Shown: piece by piece, positions 36,680 to 46,300 of the stretch
How the letters are laid out: every line of letters starts with the position of its first letter
How positions within the stretch are numbered: position 1 is the first letter of the stretch
Source: Polyangiaceae bacterium
GTDB taxonomy: Bacteria; Myxococcota_A; Polyangia; Polyangiales; Polyangiaceae
DNA: 64,000 bases
Reading direction: 5' to 3'
Assembly: GCA_016933275.1 (NCBI GenBank)
Contig: JAFGBI010000225.1
Location: 62,001-126,000 of the forward strand
Translations under genes and position numbers: made by a program
Notes under the pieces: model-generated
Databases searched by the model: none
What the model saw: the letters and a program-made list of their open reading frames with translations, nothing else
What the model was told of the DNA's origin: nothing

Positions 36680-39600
36680 TTGTCGGCGGTGCTGACGACT
36701 GGCTTGCTGGAACTCGGGACCGCGGCTCTCGCGCCGTTCGACCTCGGGGGGTTCGTGATCCAGGCCCTGCCCTCGAACGGGCTCGACCGGAGCCTGCACG
36801 CCCCCGTACTGATCGGGCTCGTCTTCCTCACCTTCTTCAAGGAGACCTACGGCTGGACCTACGCTGGCATCGTGGTGCCCGGGTACCTCGCCACGGTCTT
36901 CGTCGTGGCTCCCATCACGGGGATCCTCGTCTGCGTTGAGTCGGTGGTGGCCTACCTCCTCGCCGCCCTCGCCGGGCGCTGGATCCCGACGACCGGCGCC
37001 TGGTCGAGCTTCTTCGGGCGGGAGCGTTTCCTCCTCATCATCATCTGCGCCGTGCTCGTCCGCCTCGCCATGGAGGCGTCCTTCATCCCGCGATTGGTCG
37101 ACGCGATGGAGCTGCCCCACTCACGGGAGCTCTACAGCATCGGTCTGGTGCTGATCCCCTTGGTCGCGAACAGCTTCTGGAACGCGGGGCTCATCTCGGC
37201 TCTCCCGCGCGTCGCGATCTCGACGGCGCTCACCGGGGCGACGGTGGTCTTCGTCCTGATGCCGTTCACCAACTTCACGGTCTCGCGGTTCCAGGTAGCC
37301 AACGAGAGTGTCTCGCTCCTGTTCCTCGAGACGCCGCACGCCTATGTCATCCTGATCCTCGGTTCGATCATCGCAGCTCGCGACAACGTCAACTACGGCT
37401 GGGACTACAACGGGATCCTCGTTCCCGCGCTGCTCGCGGTCGCGTGCTACCAACCGACCAAGCTCGTCACGACGGTGATCGAGGCGCTGATCGTGCTGTG
37501 GCTGTCCGAGTTCATCACCAAGCACGGCCCCTTGTCGCGAGTGCTGATGGTCGGGTCACGCCGCATGCTGCTCGCCTACTCCGTCGGCTTCGTCGTCAAG
37601 TGGGTGCTGGGACAAATCGCCCTCGTCGTCGCCCCTGACGTCGAGATGATCGACTACTTCGGCTTCGGGTACCTGCTGCCGACCCTCCTCGCCGTCAAGA
37701 TGTGGAACTCGGACCGCATCGGCGCGACATTGATGCCGACGATCCAGGTAGCAGTCACCGCCTTTCTCGCGGGAAATATCCTGGCCTTCGGCCTGCGAAC
37801 CATCTTCCCCCAGCAGACGTCGACCGAGTGGCGCAGCAACCCGAGCACCGCGACCCACGAAGTCTCTCTCGAACTGATGCTGGGAGACAGCGCACCTGCC
37901 CCGACGCCCGTGCGAGCCGCCTGGGGCAAGGTCACGCCAGGCCAACAGGCGCTCGCCATCCTTGAGGAGCTCGTGGGAGCGGAGGAGCCCAAGACGCAGC
38001 TGGCCGCCGAATGGAGCCCGGGGATCGCCCTCACGCGCCGCGACTCGGGTTGGTGGACGTTGGTGCCGCGCTCGACCGATCCGGACGCGGACGAGATCGC
38101 GCCACGCATCGCGTTCCGTTTGCCGGTGGGCAGAACCGCACCTTGGCTCGTGGTCGTCGATGCGGACAGGGTTGCGGCGCCCGCGATCGTCGTCGCCACC
38201 GAAGTCGCAGAACGAACGCGCGCACGTGCAGTCGTGGTCCGGTCGCGTCTGTCTTCGGTGAAGAGCCATGACGATGCCTTCCTCGCCGCCGCCGCGCCGC
38301 TGCTCGGGGTCGCGCACATCCTCCAGCTCACCTCGGGCGGCACGACGCCGAGCCTGGAGCTGTCCGGGAATCTCCCCGCCGGCCTCGATCTCGCCTGGGT
38401 CAGTGAGCTGCTCGGACACGAGGTGAGCCTCTCCTGGCGCGCGTCGGCGAACACCGACAGCCCCCTGGCCGAGGCGTTGGTCTTGCGCGTGCCCGACGGC
38501 ATGTCCACTGCCGCGGCGGCCAAGATATGGGGCACGCCTCCCCTCGACGACTGGGAAGGGTCGCTCGCGGGTGCGCTCGGGGAGCGGATCGAGGCGCTCA
38601 CCACCGTGGCGCCCGGCGCATTTCGCCGGCCGACCGTCGAGGAGCTGCGCGTCTACGGCAAGGGCCTGCTCCCGCTCGTCCTTGAAGGGAGGGAGCCGAC
38701 GCCATGGGCACGAGCGCTCGCCCTCCACCTCGGGTTCTCGTTCGCTCGCGTGGATGACGACGCAGGCTGGGTCCTCTACGAGCCGCCGAGCGCGGAGCGG
38801 CGTGGCGCGGCCACGGTCGCCGTGCAGGCAGCGGCCCGCGCGAAGGCCCGCGCCTCCGGCGGTCGTGTCCTCATCGAGATCGCAGCACCCCGCTGGGAAT
38901 CCGGGGTGGTGGACGCCGGATTCGCGCTGGCACGCGCGGTCCGTGCCGACGGCTTGCTCATCCACGGCGCGTTGCCGACGGCGGGGCCGAACCGGGTCGC
39001 GGACGTGCGCCATGCCAACGGCGCCCAATCGTATTTCCAGCTCGCTCACGAGATCTGGCTGCAGGGTGGAAACCACACGGCGGTCGTCTACGGGATCGCG
39101 CCAGGTCGCCAGGTGAGCGCCGACGTCGTCGTCGCCTTCGATCGCCCTCTCCCGTCAGCGACGGTAGGACCGGACTGGAGTCGCCGGGTCATCGACCCCC
39201 TGGTCGCTTCCGGACTCACCGTCAAGGCCGTCGACCGCAGCCTCGAGCTCGAACCGTTCATGGCCGCGACGGACCCTACCATGGGGTACTCGCGTCGGTT
39301 CGCGCCGGATCAGTCCCTCGTCGTGTGGCTGACGGAGCGAACCCGCGAGGAGCTCCTGGCGGGGCTGGACGATCGGATCGCGAGCGAGCGGCTCGAGCGG
39401 CTCGGGCGCACGTTCGCCACCGCCTCCGTCGCGGGGCGCGCCCTCGAGCTCGCGCGCTGTCTGCCGCAAGCCGTGCGGCCCGCGGCAGACTGTCCGAGAT
39501 TGCCGAGCACATGCCAGAGCTCCCTTCTGGTGGACGGGCTCGTGGCCCATGCAGAGAACAACAACCCATTTGCCCTGCGCGCGGCCCTCGCCGGTCCCCA

Positions 39601-39799
39601 CGGTTGCCACGTGGAGACGCTCCGTGACGTGGTGTCGGAGCGCGCCTGGGTGCTCGTGGCCGGAGGCGATCGAGTCGAGCTCGTACCCCTGCGCCATGGC
39701 GCCATCGCCGCGCCCACGCGCACGGTGACTTCGCGACCAGAGGTGGAGGCAGCGATGGCGCTCGCCTTGCGCCGGATCCGGGTCGGGGTCGCGCCATGA
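36680..39799 (+). CDS. PgsC/CapC-like polyglutamate synthesis membrane protein with C-terminal hydrolase-like domain
   Basis: About 1039 aa. The frame is open from 36545, but codons before 36680 are untypical; a TTG at 36680 with AGGAG 10 bases upstream is my start. The first 420 residues have 10 or more transmembrane helices and two PgsC units: YGWTYAGIVVPGYLATVFVV and, about 190 residues later, YGWDYNGILVPALLAVACYQ. The remaining 600 residues are soluble. Within them, VLIEIAAPRWESGVVDAGFA, then ADGLLIHGALP and YFQLAHEIWL, parallel the lipoprotein at 42294 but lack its PH and HGF histidines. In Bacillus, PgsC partners the PgsB ligase. The stop overlaps the next start (ATGA). Confidence 0.75.
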   Translation: MSAVLTTGLLELGTAALAPFDLGGFVIQALPSNGLDRSLHAPVLIGLVFLTFFKETYGWTYAGIVVPGYLATVFVVAPITGILVCVESVVAYLLAALAGRWIPTTGAWSSFFGRERFLLIIICAVLVRLAMEASFIPRLVDAMELPHSRELYSIGLVLIPLVANSFWNAGLISALPRVAISTALTGATVVFVLMPFTNFTVSRFQVANESVSLLFLETPHAYVILILGSIIAARDNVNYGWDYNGILVPALLAVACYQPTKLVTTVIEALIVLWLSEFITKHGPLSRVLMVGSRRMLLAYSVGFVVKWVLGQIALVVAPDVEMIDYFGFGYLLPTLLAVKMWNSDRIGATLMPTIQVAVTAFLAGNILAFGLRTIFPQQTSTEWRSNPSTATHEVSLELMLGDSAPAPTPVRAAWGKVTPGQQALAILEELVGAEEPKTQLAAEWSPGIALTRRDSGWWTLVPRSTDPDADEIAPRIAFRLPVGRTAPWLVVVDADRVAAPAIVVATEVAERTRARAVVVRSRLSSVKSHDDAFLAAAAPLLGVAHILQLTSGGTTPSLELSGNLPAGLDLAWVSELLGHEVSLSWRASANTDSPLAEALVLRVPDGMSTAAAAKIWGTPPLDDWEGSLAGALGERIEALTTVAPGAFRRPTVEELRVYGKGLLPLVLEGREPTPWARALALHLGFSFARVDDDAGWVLYEPPSAERRGAATVAVQAAARAKARASGGRVLIEIAAPRWESGVVDAGFALARAVRADGLLIHGALPTAGPNRVADVRHANGAQSYFQLAHEIWLQGGNHTAVVYGIAPGRQVSADVVVAFDRPLPSATVGPDWSRRVIDPLVASGLTVKAVDRSLELEPFMAATDPTMGYSRRFAPDQSLVVWLTERTREELLAGLDDRIASERLERLGRTFATASVAGRALELARCLPQAVRPAADCPRLPSTCQSSLLVDGLVAHAENNNPFALRAALAGPHGCHVETLRDVVSERAWVLVAGGDRVELVPLRHGAIAAPTRTVTSRPEVEAAMALALRRIRVGVAP

Positions 39800-42207
39800 C
39801 CCGCTGGCTCATCGTGGCCTTTCTGCTCGGCATGGTCGGGCTGGCCCTCGTGGGGATTCGATCCAGCAGCACTGGCAAGGGGCCGAGCGACGAGATCCTG
39901 AGCTACGAGCTGTCCGGCGGGCGGGGCGTAGCGGTAGGAGTCCCCGCGGGGATCCCGCGGGTGTTCCTCACCTCCTGGCTCGTGATCGCACCGGAGACCG
40001 CACACGACCCGACCCACCAATACTCCTACGGCATCGACATCGAGCTGATCGGCATCGACGGCGCGCTGGTGTCGCACGAGCGTGAGGATGTGGTGAGTCG
40101 GGTGAGCGGCGAGCCGGATTCACCCATCGAGCTCGGTCGTTTCAGCGCCCGTCTCGTCGATTCCCCTGAGTGGGTGACCGACTCACGCTCGCGCACCGTC
40201 GAATTGAGCGCGCTCGCCGGCAAGCGAGGCTCGGTTCGCGTCCGTGCGACTGGTGACCGTCCGGTGCTCGTCCGCCTCGTCTACGCGGAGCCGCGATCGA
40301 GCCTCGCACGGAGGTTGCGGGAACGGACTCTGAACGCCCGAGAGCGCGCCCGCCGGGTGGATGGACGATCCGCGCTGGGTTTCGGTGATCTCACTGCGGA
40401 CGCGCACGACCGCGCGCTGGGCGCCTGGGGACGCCGCCTCACGGCACGAGGCCGCGCGGGAACCGATTTCGTGAGTCGACGCCTCCTCGTCGGGGACTTC
40501 CGGGCCGACACCAACGATCCACACGTGCCCGACCCGGTGGTCATCGGACCGGAGCGGCTCGCCGTCTTCAACGCGAACGGCCCCCTCACCCTGCGCGTCG
40601 AGGCGCCTCCCCGCACCCAGATCATCGCCGTCGAGGGTACCGCCGAGCCGACTACCCAAGTGGTGGGCGACAGCGGGCTCGTGGACCTCACGCTCCTTGG
40701 TGCGGGCCCGCGCGCGGTGCGGATCAGCGCTGCCCCCCCGGTTGCCGCTCGCTTCGAGGCGAGCCTCGCGGACGCGGCGCGGCTCCTGGGGGTAGTGCCG
40801 AAGCGCCCCCGCGGCACCCTGCTCGAGGTTTCCCCGGCCGTGCTGCGACACCGCTACTTCGCGTTGGATCCGACGGGCCCGGTCCTGCTAGACGTGTTTC
40901 CGGGGCAGGACCGGGTGGGGTTGACCGTTCGGGGAGTGGCAGAAGGCGGGGGCCGGGATCCCCTGCCCGTGGAGCTGACGGTGAAGTGGATCGGAACGGG
41001 ACCGATGCCCATCGAGGCCGTGGAGCGAACGAACCTCGATCGGTCCGTCATCGAGCGAATCGGCGAAACCGCGGTGAGCGAGCCGCTCATGGCCCTCTTG
41101 CGCGTCCCGAAGGGCGCGGCACGCCTGGAGATCACCGGCTCGGCGGCGACCCTCGCGAGCTTCTGGACGCGGGAACCGGACGTGGCAGATCCGCTCCCCT
41201 TGCCCGGATACGACGTGGAGCTCGGACCCGAGCTCACGTTTCGCTACGCGCCGCGACAACCGCGCACCTGGGCCACGCTCCTCCCGGCCAACACGGGGGC
41301 GCTGGCGCGCGCGGGACGGGAGGTGCGAGTCGAGGTGTACCCGCGGATCGATCCCTTGCGGAGTCGTGCGGGGGCGTTGGCCTTCGATCGCCCGCTCCAG
41401 CCCCGCGGGGACCCGCTCTCCCGACGTCTGCTCACCCCGATCTGGTTTGGCGCGGGAGCTCCATTCGAGTCGCACTACCTGACGCCCCTCTACGAGAAGC
41501 CCACTCGGGTCACGGTCCCCGAGCGAGGGCTCAGGGCTGGCCGCCTGGCGATACTGTACCGAACCGAGGCGGAGCGGCTGGGCGAGGAGCTCACCCTGCT
41601 GGCGGGAGGCGAGGTGGTGGCGAAGCGCGAGATCCTGTCTCGAAATGGGGAGCTCCAGGTGCTCCTCACCCCGGGCAGCCGGGAGCTCCAGCTGGTGGGG
41701 CTCGGCGAGGGTGGGTTTGGCCTGGTCGATGCGCCGCCAACGAGCGGGGGCGAGGTATTCCGCTCCCAGCGGGTCGTAGCCCTCATGCCGGGCAGCGAGG
41801 TATCCTTCGGCTTCGACTGGCGCGCAGGAGAGCTCGGGAGCCTGCGGCTATTCTTCGTGAGCGAGGGCGGCCCGGCGCCGTATCGAGTGGGGTTCATGAT
41901 CGACCGGGGCGACGTAGGGCGGGCGGAGAGCAGGCTCCTCCGCCGGATCACGGAGCTCGAGGGAACCATCGGGGGCCGCACGGGGACGAGGGGCCGCGGC
42001 TTGCTCTGGGAGGCCGGCAGCCGACCGGGTGAGGGTCGCTGGTCCGATGCCGTGGGATCGGCGCGGATCGCCATTGGCGACGATCTCGGCCCCGGCCGAC
42101 ACGAGCTCGTCCTCCGCGGGCTTCCGGTTCAGGGAGCCGCTCCGCTCTGGGTGCGTGGCGTGGTCGTCGGTGCGTTCGAGAGCCCCGCGGAGGAGGCGGG
42201 GCCGTGA
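39796..42207 (+). CDS. Membrane-anchored periplasmic protein of the Pgs-like cluster, unknown
   Basis: 803 aa, starting in an ATGA overlap with the PgsC-like gene. One N-terminal helix (WLIVAFLLGMVGLALVGI) anchors it; there is no lipobox or cleavage site, so the body is probably periplasmic. The body is rich in short beta strands (for example LRVEAPPRTQIIAVEG and VRVEVYPRIDPLRS) and shows several domains of about 100 residues. No family is recognised. By position between the synthase membrane part and the hydrolase-like lipoprotein, it may guide the polymer through the periplasm, replacing PgsA/CapA, which is absent. Confidence 0.7.
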   Translation: MTRWLIVAFLLGMVGLALVGIRSSSTGKGPSDEILSYELSGGRGVAVGVPAGIPRVFLTSWLVIAPETAHDPTHQYSYGIDIELIGIDGALVSHEREDVVSRVSGEPDSPIELGRFSARLVDSPEWVTDSRSRTVELSALAGKRGSVRVRATGDRPVLVRLVYAEPRSSLARRLRERTLNARERARRVDGRSALGFGDLTADAHDRALGAWGRRLTARGRAGTDFVSRRLLVGDFRADTNDPHVPDPVVIGPERLAVFNANGPLTLRVEAPPRTQIIAVEGTAEPTTQVVGDSGLVDLTLLGAGPRAVRISAAPPVAARFEASLADAARLLGVVPKRPRGTLLEVSPAVLRHRYFALDPTGPVLLDVFPGQDRVGLTVRGVAEGGGRDPLPVELTVKWIGTGPMPIEAVERTNLDRSVIERIGETAVSEPLMALLRVPKGAARLEITGSAATLASFWTREPDVADPLPLPGYDVELGPELTFRYAPRQPRTWATLLPANTGALARAGREVRVEVYPRIDPLRSRAGALAFDRPLQPRGDPLSRRLLTPIWFGAGAPFESHYLTPLYEKPTRVTVPERGLRAGRLAILYRTEAERLGEELTLLAGGEVVAKREILSRNGELQVLLTPGSRELQLVGLGEGGFGLVDAPPTSGGEVFRSQRVVALMPGSEVSFGFDWRAGELGSLRLFFVSEGGPAPYRVGFMIDRGDVGRAESRLLRRITELEGTIGGRTGTRGRGLLWEAGSRPGEGRWSDAVGSARIAIGDDLGPGRHELVLRGLPVQGAAPLWVRGVVVGAFESPAEEAGP

Positions 42208-42293
42208 CCCAACGGCGGCGTCGCTTGGTCCCGACCGAGGGCCGATCGGCTCGCCGGCGGCGACGGTGTCCTCCGAGGCGAAGGGGCGTCCCG

Positions 42294-43301
42294 ATGGATA
42301 TCCGCGCCCGCGACCGACGCTCGACGGCCCATTTCCTCCCCACGATCATCCTGACCGCCGCGTTGACACCGGCCCTCCTGCCCGCCTGCCGCTGCGAACG
42401 GGCAGAGGACCACGAGTCGTTGCCTGGCCCCCCGGCGAGCTCGTCGGCGACACCGACAGGCCCGACGATCCCTCTCCTCGCTACCGTTCGGGACCTCCGG
42501 AGCCGCGGCAAGGCAGAGTATCGAGCACCCACGGAGGACGAGGCGAAGGAGTACCGCGTGTGGGTCGGCGCGATCGCCAAGGCGGCTTGGACGGACCGGC
42601 TCCCCACGCACCCGGCGCCGGAGGGCTTCTCGGGACGCCTGGGGAACGCCGGGGCGTTGTGGCTCCTTCAAGAGCAGCCGACGCGCAAGCGCGGCGCCGG
42701 GGTCGTGGTGATTCGGCCGAGCCGGGGGACATCCGTATTGGTCGAAGCGCCACACACCTTCTTCGACGAGGGGACGCTCGAGATCGCGCTGTCTATCTTC
42801 CACGGCATCGGAGCGCGCGGCCTGTTGGCGAACACCATGCATCGCTACGTGACCGTGCCCGAGACCCTACGCGGCGACAAGGACGAGGTCAGGAACGCGG
42901 TCAGCGATTTGGCGCACGAAGACCGCACCTATTTCTCCGCCGCGCATCGCAGCCTGCTCGGCGTCGAGGCGCTGACCACGCTCCAGATCCACGGCTTCGC
43001 GGACGCCACTGCGCCCGGCGTGATGGCGGTGGTCAGCGCGGCGCGGACGACCGGAGATGCCCTCGCGGTGGCGCGGGCGTTGCGCGACGCGCTCGGCGAC
43101 GATGTGGTGCGGGTCTACCCCGACGAGATCGATGTCCTGGGCGGCACCACCAACGTTCAAGCGAAGGCGTCACGGGAGCTCGGCCTCCCCTTCATCCACG
43201 TCGAGCTCTCGCGTTCGTTGCGCGATTCCGTCCGCGAGGACCCCGCGCTGGCGGCTCGGCTCGTCGAGGCATTTCGGACCCTGGAAGGGGCTGCTCGGTG
43301 A
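42294..43301 (+). CDS. Lipoprotein resembling poly-gamma-glutamate hydrolase / N-formylglutamate amidohydrolase
   Basis: 335 aa from the ATG at 42294 (AAGGGGCG upstream); a GTG at 42204 overlaps the previous stop but would add an Arg-rich N-terminus. The signal ends in ALLPACRC, a probable lipobox. The body has the order seen in zinc amidohydrolases of this fold: VLVEAPHTFFDEGTLEIALS (first His, Glu/Asp), GARGLLANTMHRY, AHEDRTYFSAAHRSLL, TTLQIHGFAD (later His), and late GLPFIHVELSRSLRDSV, which recalls phage PghP. It probably trims or releases the polymer in the periplasm or at the outer membrane. The family placement was done by eye. Confidence 0.6.
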   Translation: MDIRARDRRSTAHFLPTIILTAALTPALLPACRCERAEDHESLPGPPASSSATPTGPTIPLLATVRDLRSRGKAEYRAPTEDEAKEYRVWVGAIAKAAWTDRLPTHPAPEGFSGRLGNAGALWLLQEQPTRKRGAGVVVIRPSRGTSVLVEAPHTFFDEGTLEIALSIFHGIGARGLLANTMHRYVTVPETLRGDKDEVRNAVSDLAHEDRTYFSAAHRSLLGVEALTTLQIHGFADATAPGVMAVVSAARTTGDALAVARALRDALGDDVVRVYPDEIDVLGGTTNVQAKASRELGLPFIHVELSRSLRDSVREDPALAARLVEAFRTLEGAAR

Positions 43302-46300
43302 GGATGGGGGTTCGGCCTGAGAAACGCAGCGCCGAGCCGCGCGTCGAGATCGCTTGGGCCCGGCCACTTCCTGCCCTGGTGGCGTTCCTATTGCTGCTCC
43401 TCTCCCCGAGACACGCCGGAGCGACGCCGCCCGATCTCGCGTGGGTCCCGCCTTCCGAGCTGAGGCTGGTCGAGCTCTCGCATCCGACCCCTTCCGCCAC
43501 CCTCGAAGAGGTGACAAACCTCGCGGAAGCGATCCCAATCGGGAAGGGAGAGGCGCTCCTCGTTCCCTCAGCGGGCGGCGAGCTCGTCCGCCTCGAAGGC
43601 GACGAGCTCGAGGTAGGGTTCGGCACGGGGATCGGCCCAACCCCCGACGCGGTGGTGTGGCCGCCGGCAAACGATCCGGGGCGCGTGCGCGAGATCCGCG
43701 TCCCGACCTGGGGGATGACCCAGTGCGTGGTCGTCCGCGGTCGCGACCACCGGCCCGTGACCGCCGTGGTCCGCGTCGCGGCGCGACGCGCGGATCCGAT
43801 GCGATGGTTCCGCACCGACCAGGAGATCGCCGCTTGGTTGCGCGACCCCACGGCACCAACGCCGACCCTCGCCAATCCACTCGAGGATGCGCAGTCGATC
43901 GTAGACTTCCTCGCGGCCGCTCGGGATTCGTTCGAAGCGGCTGCGGGCCTCCCAGCGGTCCGGTGGCTTCTGCTCGAGCGATGGCTCGCTGACTCGGCCC
44001 GCTTTCGCCCACTCGACGCGCCGTTCTTCGCCAGCGGCGTGCCGCAGGTCACCGGGGGGACCGTCCCGCCGCCGAGCTCGCTCCGCCCCGTCGGACCGCG
44101 AGCAGCCCAGCGCATCGTCGAGACTGGACGATCGCTCCTTATTGACGCAAACGGCCTCGACGTCATCACGTTCCAGCTCGAGACGCGCGCCGATCGAGGA
44201 TCCGTGGTTCGGATCCGGCAAGGGGAGGCCCTCGTCGCCGAGCTTCGCACGGATGTGCCCCAGCTCGCCCGAGACCGCGCCCGCTTCACCGCGCCGAGGG
44301 GAGTTCGGGCGGTCCCCTCCCAGGGTAGGGTCCGGCTCGAGGTCGCGGTGGGGACGGTGCGCGTCACGGTTCGGGGCTACGCGCAGCGCAATTCCGCGGG
44401 AGCGCCGTCGCTGCGCGAACGGAAGCGCCTGCTCCGACGGGCGGCCGCTGCGGAGCAAACCTCGGGGGCGAGCTCGAACACGTTGCGGGTAGTGGCGGCC
44501 CTCGCCAATGCCGAGGCGAACCAGACGCGAAACGCGGTGACGGATGTGCTCGCACTGGCCGCGGATCCCGGAGTCCCGGCTGGTATGAGGGCGCTCCTGG
44601 TCCATGACGCCATCCGCAACGGGCTGGAGCTGTCGACGCTGGGGGAGCGGCTCGGCAAGCTCGCGGCAGCGACCTCGGGACTCCCCGCGACGCAGTCCGG
44701 TCCACTGCGGCGTTCGGCGCTCGAGTTCGTCGCCAGGGCGACCACGACCGTGCCCGATGACCTTCGCCCCCGAGATCTCTCCGGATTTCTGGCCGGCTCG
44801 GTCGAGCCTTCGGAGGCCGAAGAGATCCGGTTGTTGGTCGAGCTCCTGCTCCCGCCCCGGGATCGCGCCCGTTCGCTGACGACCGCGCGTGCCGAGGAGA
44901 GGGCGGCACGCTCGGCCAGGAGCCCCAACGTCACGAACCTCGCGGACCTCGCGTGGCGCCGGATTGCCCCATGGTCAAACCTCAAGGCAGGAGACAAAAG
45001 CCCGACGGTGCAGCGATTCGCCGCGGTCTTTGCGGAGCCGGACTCGAACGGACGGTGCTCGTGGAACGGCGCGGCGGGGTTGCGCTGGCTGGCGCTCGGC
45101 GAGGACGCCGAGGTCGACGTCAGCGAACGTGGCGGCACCCACACCCAGGTGGCGCTGGTGGGAGATCCTTCCGAGCCGCCCCATGATTCGCTGGTCGAGA
45201 TCGAGGGGCAGCCCATGGCGGTCCACGGCGGCGCGAACCTCGGGAGTCGCATCGCCGTGCGTCCCGGCCGGCGTCTGTTCTCGCTCCGAAGCGGCGCCGG
45301 CGTGCTCGCCAAGATCCCGTCGGAGGGCGAGATCGACTGCGAACGGCTCCGCGACGAGGTCACCTGGGTGGTGGTGCGAGGGACGGCCGCCTTCCCGCTC
45401 CCCGGGGGTCCGGCGCTCACGGTGGCGAACGTCCTCGTGTCTCCGGAGACCCTCACCGGTCCGTCCGAGGTCGAGATCGAGGTCGGCGCCACGACCTACC
45501 GCGGGTGGGTTCACCCTCCGGCGACCGGCGGTCTCGAGGTGCCGATCCCACCGGACGCCACCCTGATGCGAGTTCGCGCGTCCCAGCCGCTCATGGTCCG
45601 GGTGCTCATGAGGATGCACCGTTGGCCGGAGCCCCCGCCTCCGAAAGCCGCGCCATCGACCGTGACGCCGCCGGCCGAGGCGGAGCTGATCGAGCAGATC
45701 CGTCAGGCCACGCGCGCGCTCCGACGGGCCACGGGAGCGCCGGGACGGATCGCTGCGTGGCGGGACCGAGCTCGGGCGCTGGAGGCCCTCACGTTCCTGC
45801 GCTACGCCGCGGCCGACCGCGGCCGACTGCTCGCGGCCGGCGGGGAACCCGACCCCGCGCCCGCCGCGCTCGGAGCCCCCCTCGCGATCGACCTCCTGCC
45901 CGGCAGCGGCGACGTCGAGCCGCTGGGTTCGCTACCGCTCATCCCGCCGCTCCCCCAGCCCAAGAACCCTGCCCCGCTGCGGGATGTGCTCAACGCCCGT
46001 GATCGCGGGGTGGAGCCGCGGATCCTGCTCGAGAAGCTCGCCCCGAGCGCCGAGCGCTCGAACGCTGTCGATGCCCTGCTGCTCGCGGTCCTCGCCGAGG
46101 ATCTCGGGGAGTCGAGCCTGGCGGCGCATGCCTATGAGCGGATCGGCCGCGCCCACGATTCCCCGCGTGCCCTCGCGCTCGCCAGCGGATTGAACGCCGA
46201 TGCGGCGGTGGCCAACGACGATCTCAAGGCAACCCTCGATGCCTACGTGCTCGCGCGGGAGGTCGCCGAACGGGACCCCCGCGCGGCGGGCGTGTTGGCG

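Noticed and set aside
42029..43297. 423-codon upstream extension of the 43298 gene
   Set aside because: It overlaps two other genes in another frame, and a signal peptide begins at 43298.
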